From the NCBI GenBank assembly GCA_034428935.1, contig DAOUHB010000173.1:1-38473 (forward strand): a DNA stretch of 38,473 nucleotides, in the 5' to 3' direction. The notes under the pieces are model-generated. The model did no database searches. It worked only from the letters and a program-made list of their open reading frames with translations, and was not told where the DNA came from. The stretch is from JAAYZQ01 sp034428935 (lineage in GTDB: Bacteria; Chloroflexota; Anaerolineae; JAAYZQ01). Below are positions 36,430 to 38,473 of the stretch, piece by piece. Each line of letters starts with the position of its first letter. Within the stretch, counting starts at the first letter, position 1. The position numbers and the translations under genes are program-made.

Positions 36430-37227
36430 CTACAGGTCCTGCCGGTGGAAAATCCAGATGGCACCCGCCACACACAGCACCGCCACGGCCAGGGTGGTGA
36501 CCAGCGGCAGATAGCTGGCCGGCGCGACGCCGGTCATCAGCGCCGTGGTCACCACCGGCTCGGAGCTGCCGCCCACGGGAGCCGTCAGGCTCCAGGGGAT
36601 GACGTGCACCAGCTCGGGAGCCAGGCCGGGCAGGTATTGCTGGGCGAACAGGAAGGCCAGCGGCAGGCCGATGACCGGCGCGCCGTGGTCGAACCGGGCG
36701 CCCAGCAGCAGCGTCAGCCCGACGTAAAAGAACAGGTTGACCAGGTGCGCGCCCAGGCCCGCCAGGAACCCCAGGGGCGGCAGCGGCGTGTCCATGATCA
36801 GGGCCGAGGCCAGGTACATCAGCAGGCCGGGGGCCAGGACCATCGTCGCGGCGATGCCCAGCCCGTTGCCCACCAGCTTGCTCGTGAGAAAGGCCAGGCG
36901 CGACACCGGCTTGGAGAGCACCCAGGCGGCCGTGCCCGACTGCTTTTCGCCGACGATGGCGTCTTGCATGAGGATGCACACCCCGATGGGCGCGCCGATC
37001 CCCAAAAAGACGTTGAACAGCATGGGCAGCTCCATGCCGGCAGAGTCGGGCGCGCCCAGGACGGCCATGAGCGGAATGCCATTGGCGACCGCCGCCCAGA
37101 TGAGGACCTGGACCCACCACTGCCGCGTGCCGAACCAGCGGCCCAGCTCGCCGCGGAGCAGGTTGTTCAGGCCCCGGGTCCAGCCGGTGCCGGTCTCGAG
37201 CTGCATGACGCTATTTCCGCTTGACAT
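36430..37227 (-). CDS. ABC-2 type transporter permease
   Basis: 265 residues. ATG at 37227 is favoured because GGGAGG lies five bases upstream; it overlaps the ATPase gene by 17 bases, and an in-frame ATG at 37206 without a good ribosome site is the alternative. Six hydrophobic segments, for example WWVQVLIWAAVANGIPLMAVL, LGIAATMVLAPGLLMYLASALI, VGLTLLLGARF and VVTTLAVAVLCVAGAIWIFH, and EKQSGTAAWVLSKPVSRLAFLTSKLV typical of ABC-2 permeases of the NatB/YhaP kind. Works with the ATPase encoded just upstream; substrate unknown. Confidence 0.82.
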   Translation of the reverse strand: MSSGNSVMQLETGTGWTRGLNNLLRGELGRWFGTRQWWVQVLIWAAVANGIPLMAVLGAPDSAGMELPMLFNVFLGIGAPIGVCILMQDAIVGEKQSGTAAWVLSKPVSRLAFLTSKLVGNGLGIAATMVLAPGLLMYLASALIMDTPLPPLGFLAGLGAHLVNLFFYVGLTLLLGARFDHGAPVIGLPLAFLFAQQYLPGLAPELVHVIPWSLTAPVGGSSEPVVTTALMTGVAPASYLPLVTTLAVAVLCVAGAIWIFHRQDL

Positions 37228-38173
37228 CCTGGCCTCCCTCCACGATCTGTACAAAGACGTCTTCCAACTGGTGTTGCCTGCGGCCGAACTCGGTGACGGC
37301 CAGCCCCTCGTCGGCCAGCAGCAGGCGCAGGAGCTGCGCCTCGGCGGCGTCCTCGTCGCTGACAGACACCGTCCAGGCGGTGGCGCCGTTGCGCGACTGG
37401 GCCTGGATGCCGGTCACCCAGGGCTGGGCGGCGAGGCGCTGCCGGGCGCTCTCGGCGTCGCCCTTGATCTTGACGGTGAACGCCGTGCCCTCGCCCCCGG
37501 CCAGCAGCTCCTCGATGGGGCCGTTGGCCACCAGCCTGCCCCGGTTGAGGATGGCCACCGTGTCGCTGACGCGCTGCACGTCGTCCAGGATGTGGGTGCA
37601 GTAAAAGACCGTCGTGTGCTTGCGCAGCCGCTCCATGACGGCCAGGACGTCGCGCCGGCCCATGGGGTCCAGCGACGCGGCCGGCTCGTCCAGGATCAGC
37701 AGGTCGGGATAGTTCACCTGGGCCTGGGCGATGCCCAGCCGCTGGCGCTCGCCGCCGGAAAAGCCCTTGATGGGCCGGTCGGCCTTGTCGTCCAGGCCCA
37801 CCAGCTCCAGCGTCTGCGCCACCCGCGCCTCGATCTCGCCGGCCGGGCCCTTGAAAAAGAACCGGGCGGCGTAGCGCAGCGTCTCGCGGGCGGTCATGTG
37901 CTCGTAGTAGCGCGGCTCCTGGGGCAGGTAGCCCAGGCGCGAGCGGATGGCCACCGAGTCGCGGCCGATGTCCAGCCCGAAAACGCGGGCCGTGCCGGCC
38001 GTGGGATAGATCAAGCCCAGCAGCAGCTTCATGGTCGTGGTCTTGCCCGAGCCGTTGGGGCCCAGGAAGGCAAAGATCGAGTTGGCGGGGACCTTCAGGT
38101 CGAGGGACTGGAGGGCGGTGACGCCCTTGAACGATTTCGTCAGTCCTGACGTTTCGATGACCCAATCCACCAT
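37211..38173 (-). CDS. ABC transporter ATP-binding protein
   Basis: 320 residues, ATG after AAGGAGG. Walker A FLGPNGSGKTTTMKLLLGL, Q-loop GYLPQEPRYYEHMT, signature GFSGGERQRLGIAQA, Walker B LLILDEPAASLDP and switch CTHILDDVQ. An additional domain of about 100 residues at the C-terminus is as in ABC-2 exporters (CcmA/NatA-like). Overlap with the permease gene shows they form one unit. Probably an exporter of unknown substrate. Confidence 0.92.
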   Translation of the reverse strand: MVDWVIETSGLTKSFKGVTALQSLDLKVPANSIFAFLGPNGSGKTTTMKLLLGLIYPTAGTARVFGLDIGRDSVAIRSRLGYLPQEPRYYEHMTARETLRYAARFFFKGPAGEIEARVAQTLELVGLDDKADRPIKGFSGGERQRLGIAQAQVNYPDLLILDEPAASLDPMGRRDVLAVMERLRKHTTVFYCTHILDDVQRVSDTVAILNRGRLVANGPIEELLAGGEGTAFTVKIKGDAESARQRLAAQPWVTGIQAQSRNGATAWTVSVSDEDAAEAQLLRLLLADEGLAVTEFGRRQHQLEDVFVQIVEGGQDVKRK

Positions 38174-38236
38174 CCTACCTCCTTCAGGCGGGGTCGCCTC
38201 GGCCGTCGAGGCTGTTCGATGTCACGATTTGCCCGG

Positions 38237-38242
38237 AGTATA
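38237..38242 (-). promoter_or_regulatory. Extended -10 promoter of the ABC operon
   Basis: On the minus strand TGATATACT gives an extended -10 (TGN-TATACT) with no good -35 box at 17 bases. Start of transcription near 38230, about 57 bases before the ATPase ATG at 38173. Confidence 0.45.
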
Positions 38243-38290
38243 TCACCATCCGGGACCCGTCGCATCGCGCAAAATGTGGAAACCTGATCA

Positions 38291-38319
38291 CAAAAAAGGA
38301 CCGCCTTTCGAGGCGGTCC
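38291..38319 (-). terminator. Intrinsic terminator of the SUI1-family gene
   Basis: GGACCGCCT and AGGCGGTCC (38298-38306 with 38311-38319) form a nine-bp stem with a TTCG/CGAA loop. Read leftward it is followed by six T (38297-38292). It lies about 70 bases after the stop of the partial gene at the right edge and upstream of the ABC promoter. The gap 38320-38386 also holds a GC-rich inverted repeat. Confidence 0.85.
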
Positions 38320-38386
38320 CGTGGTACGTTTTTTGGTAGCGCTCCCCAATTTGTGGTAGGTGCGGGGAGGGCGCCGGCGCCGGGCG

Positions 38387-38473
38387 CTATCCGCCCGTAA
38401 ATTTGGTGCGATAGCCCGCCTGCTGCAGGGCCTCGGCCACCCGCTCGCGGTGGTCCCCCTGGATCTCGATGGC
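38387..38473 (-). CDS. C-terminal end of a SUI1/YciH-family translation initiation factor
   Basis: Only the last 28 codons are present: AIEIQGDHRERVAEALQQ, then AGYRTKFTGG and a TAG stop. The block IQGDHRE+V...L...GY..K..GG is the closing strand-helix of eIF1/SUI1-type proteins such as bacterial YciH. The rest of the gene lies beyond the right edge. Sixty-odd bases of leader-free DNA and a terminator follow it. Confidence 0.75.
   Translation of the reverse strand, partial: AIEIQGDHRERVAEALQQAGYRTKFTGG

Overview
The window is GC-rich, densely packed bacterial DNA with clear Shine-Dalgarno sites and sigma70-type promoters (several at or near TTGACA-16/17-TATAAT). Short palindromic repeats lie between genes and twice inside them. 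Tungsten aldehyde:ferredoxin oxidoreductase, four-subunit pyruvate:ferredoxin oxidoreductase, an acetoin-cleaving 2-oxoacid-dehydrogenase-type complex, a PII-like/CPA2 pair and LysM/Ig membrane proteins together suggest an uncultured Chloroflexota (Anaerolineae-like) chromosome. This assignment is inference from gene content and repeat style, not from a marker gene.

Layout. (1) 1-2.1 kb: a DnaA-domain-I protein without an AAA+ module. Just 3' of it lie eight copies of a perfect GTGCACGTGCAC palindrome at exactly 42-bp spacing. An intrinsic terminator, two more copies 21 bp apart and a T-rich low-GC tract follow. This origin-, partition- or operator-like block is the most unusual element in the window. 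(2) 2.35-4.75 kb: a CPA2 cation/proton antiporter, a PII-like protein two bases behind it, and an MgtC/SapB protein beyond a 107-bp tandem repeat. (3) 4.76-14.1 kb, minus strand: one apparent operon reading 136-aa orphan, AddB-like ATPase, UvrD-like helicase, stand-alone Fe-S RecB-type nuclease, sorbosone/glucose dehydrogenase-like protein, RecJ. It looks like an AddAB/RecBCD-type end-processing machine split over three genes, and both helicase genes carry in-frame palindromic repeat insertions. (4) 14.36-17.4 kb: a membrane protein with 21 exact 14-residue repeats and a helix-hairpin-helix tail, then an Ig-like/LysM membrane protein. (5) 17.7-25.9 kb: a promoter, a roughly 150-nt structured leader ending in an intrinsic terminator, then acoA-acoB-acoX-DUF6506-acoC-E3 and a fused lipB-lipA gene. 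The E2 has two E3-binding domains and the E3-like protein has a degraded NAD-binding motif. (6) 26-30.8 kb: a di-haem cytochrome c peroxidase, divergent from a class III cyclase/NB-ARC/TPR signalling protein behind a perfect consensus promoter. (7) 30.9-36.4 kb, minus strand: porG-porD-porA-porB and aor. The aor leader (~270 nt) has its own promoter, a GNRA-capped multistem fold and a terminator just before the start, so it is a candidate molybdenum/tungsten-cofactor riboswitch. (8) 36.4-38.5 kb: an ABC exporter pair and the 3' end of a SUI1-family translation factor gene.

How the parts may fit: acetoin cleavage gives acetyl-CoA and acetaldehyde. AOR could oxidise acetaldehyde to acetate, POR links pyruvate to acetyl-CoA, and both use ferredoxin. 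The lipB-lipA fusion would lipoylate the neighbouring E2. All of this is inferred from sequence motifs and gene order. No searches or folding programs were run.
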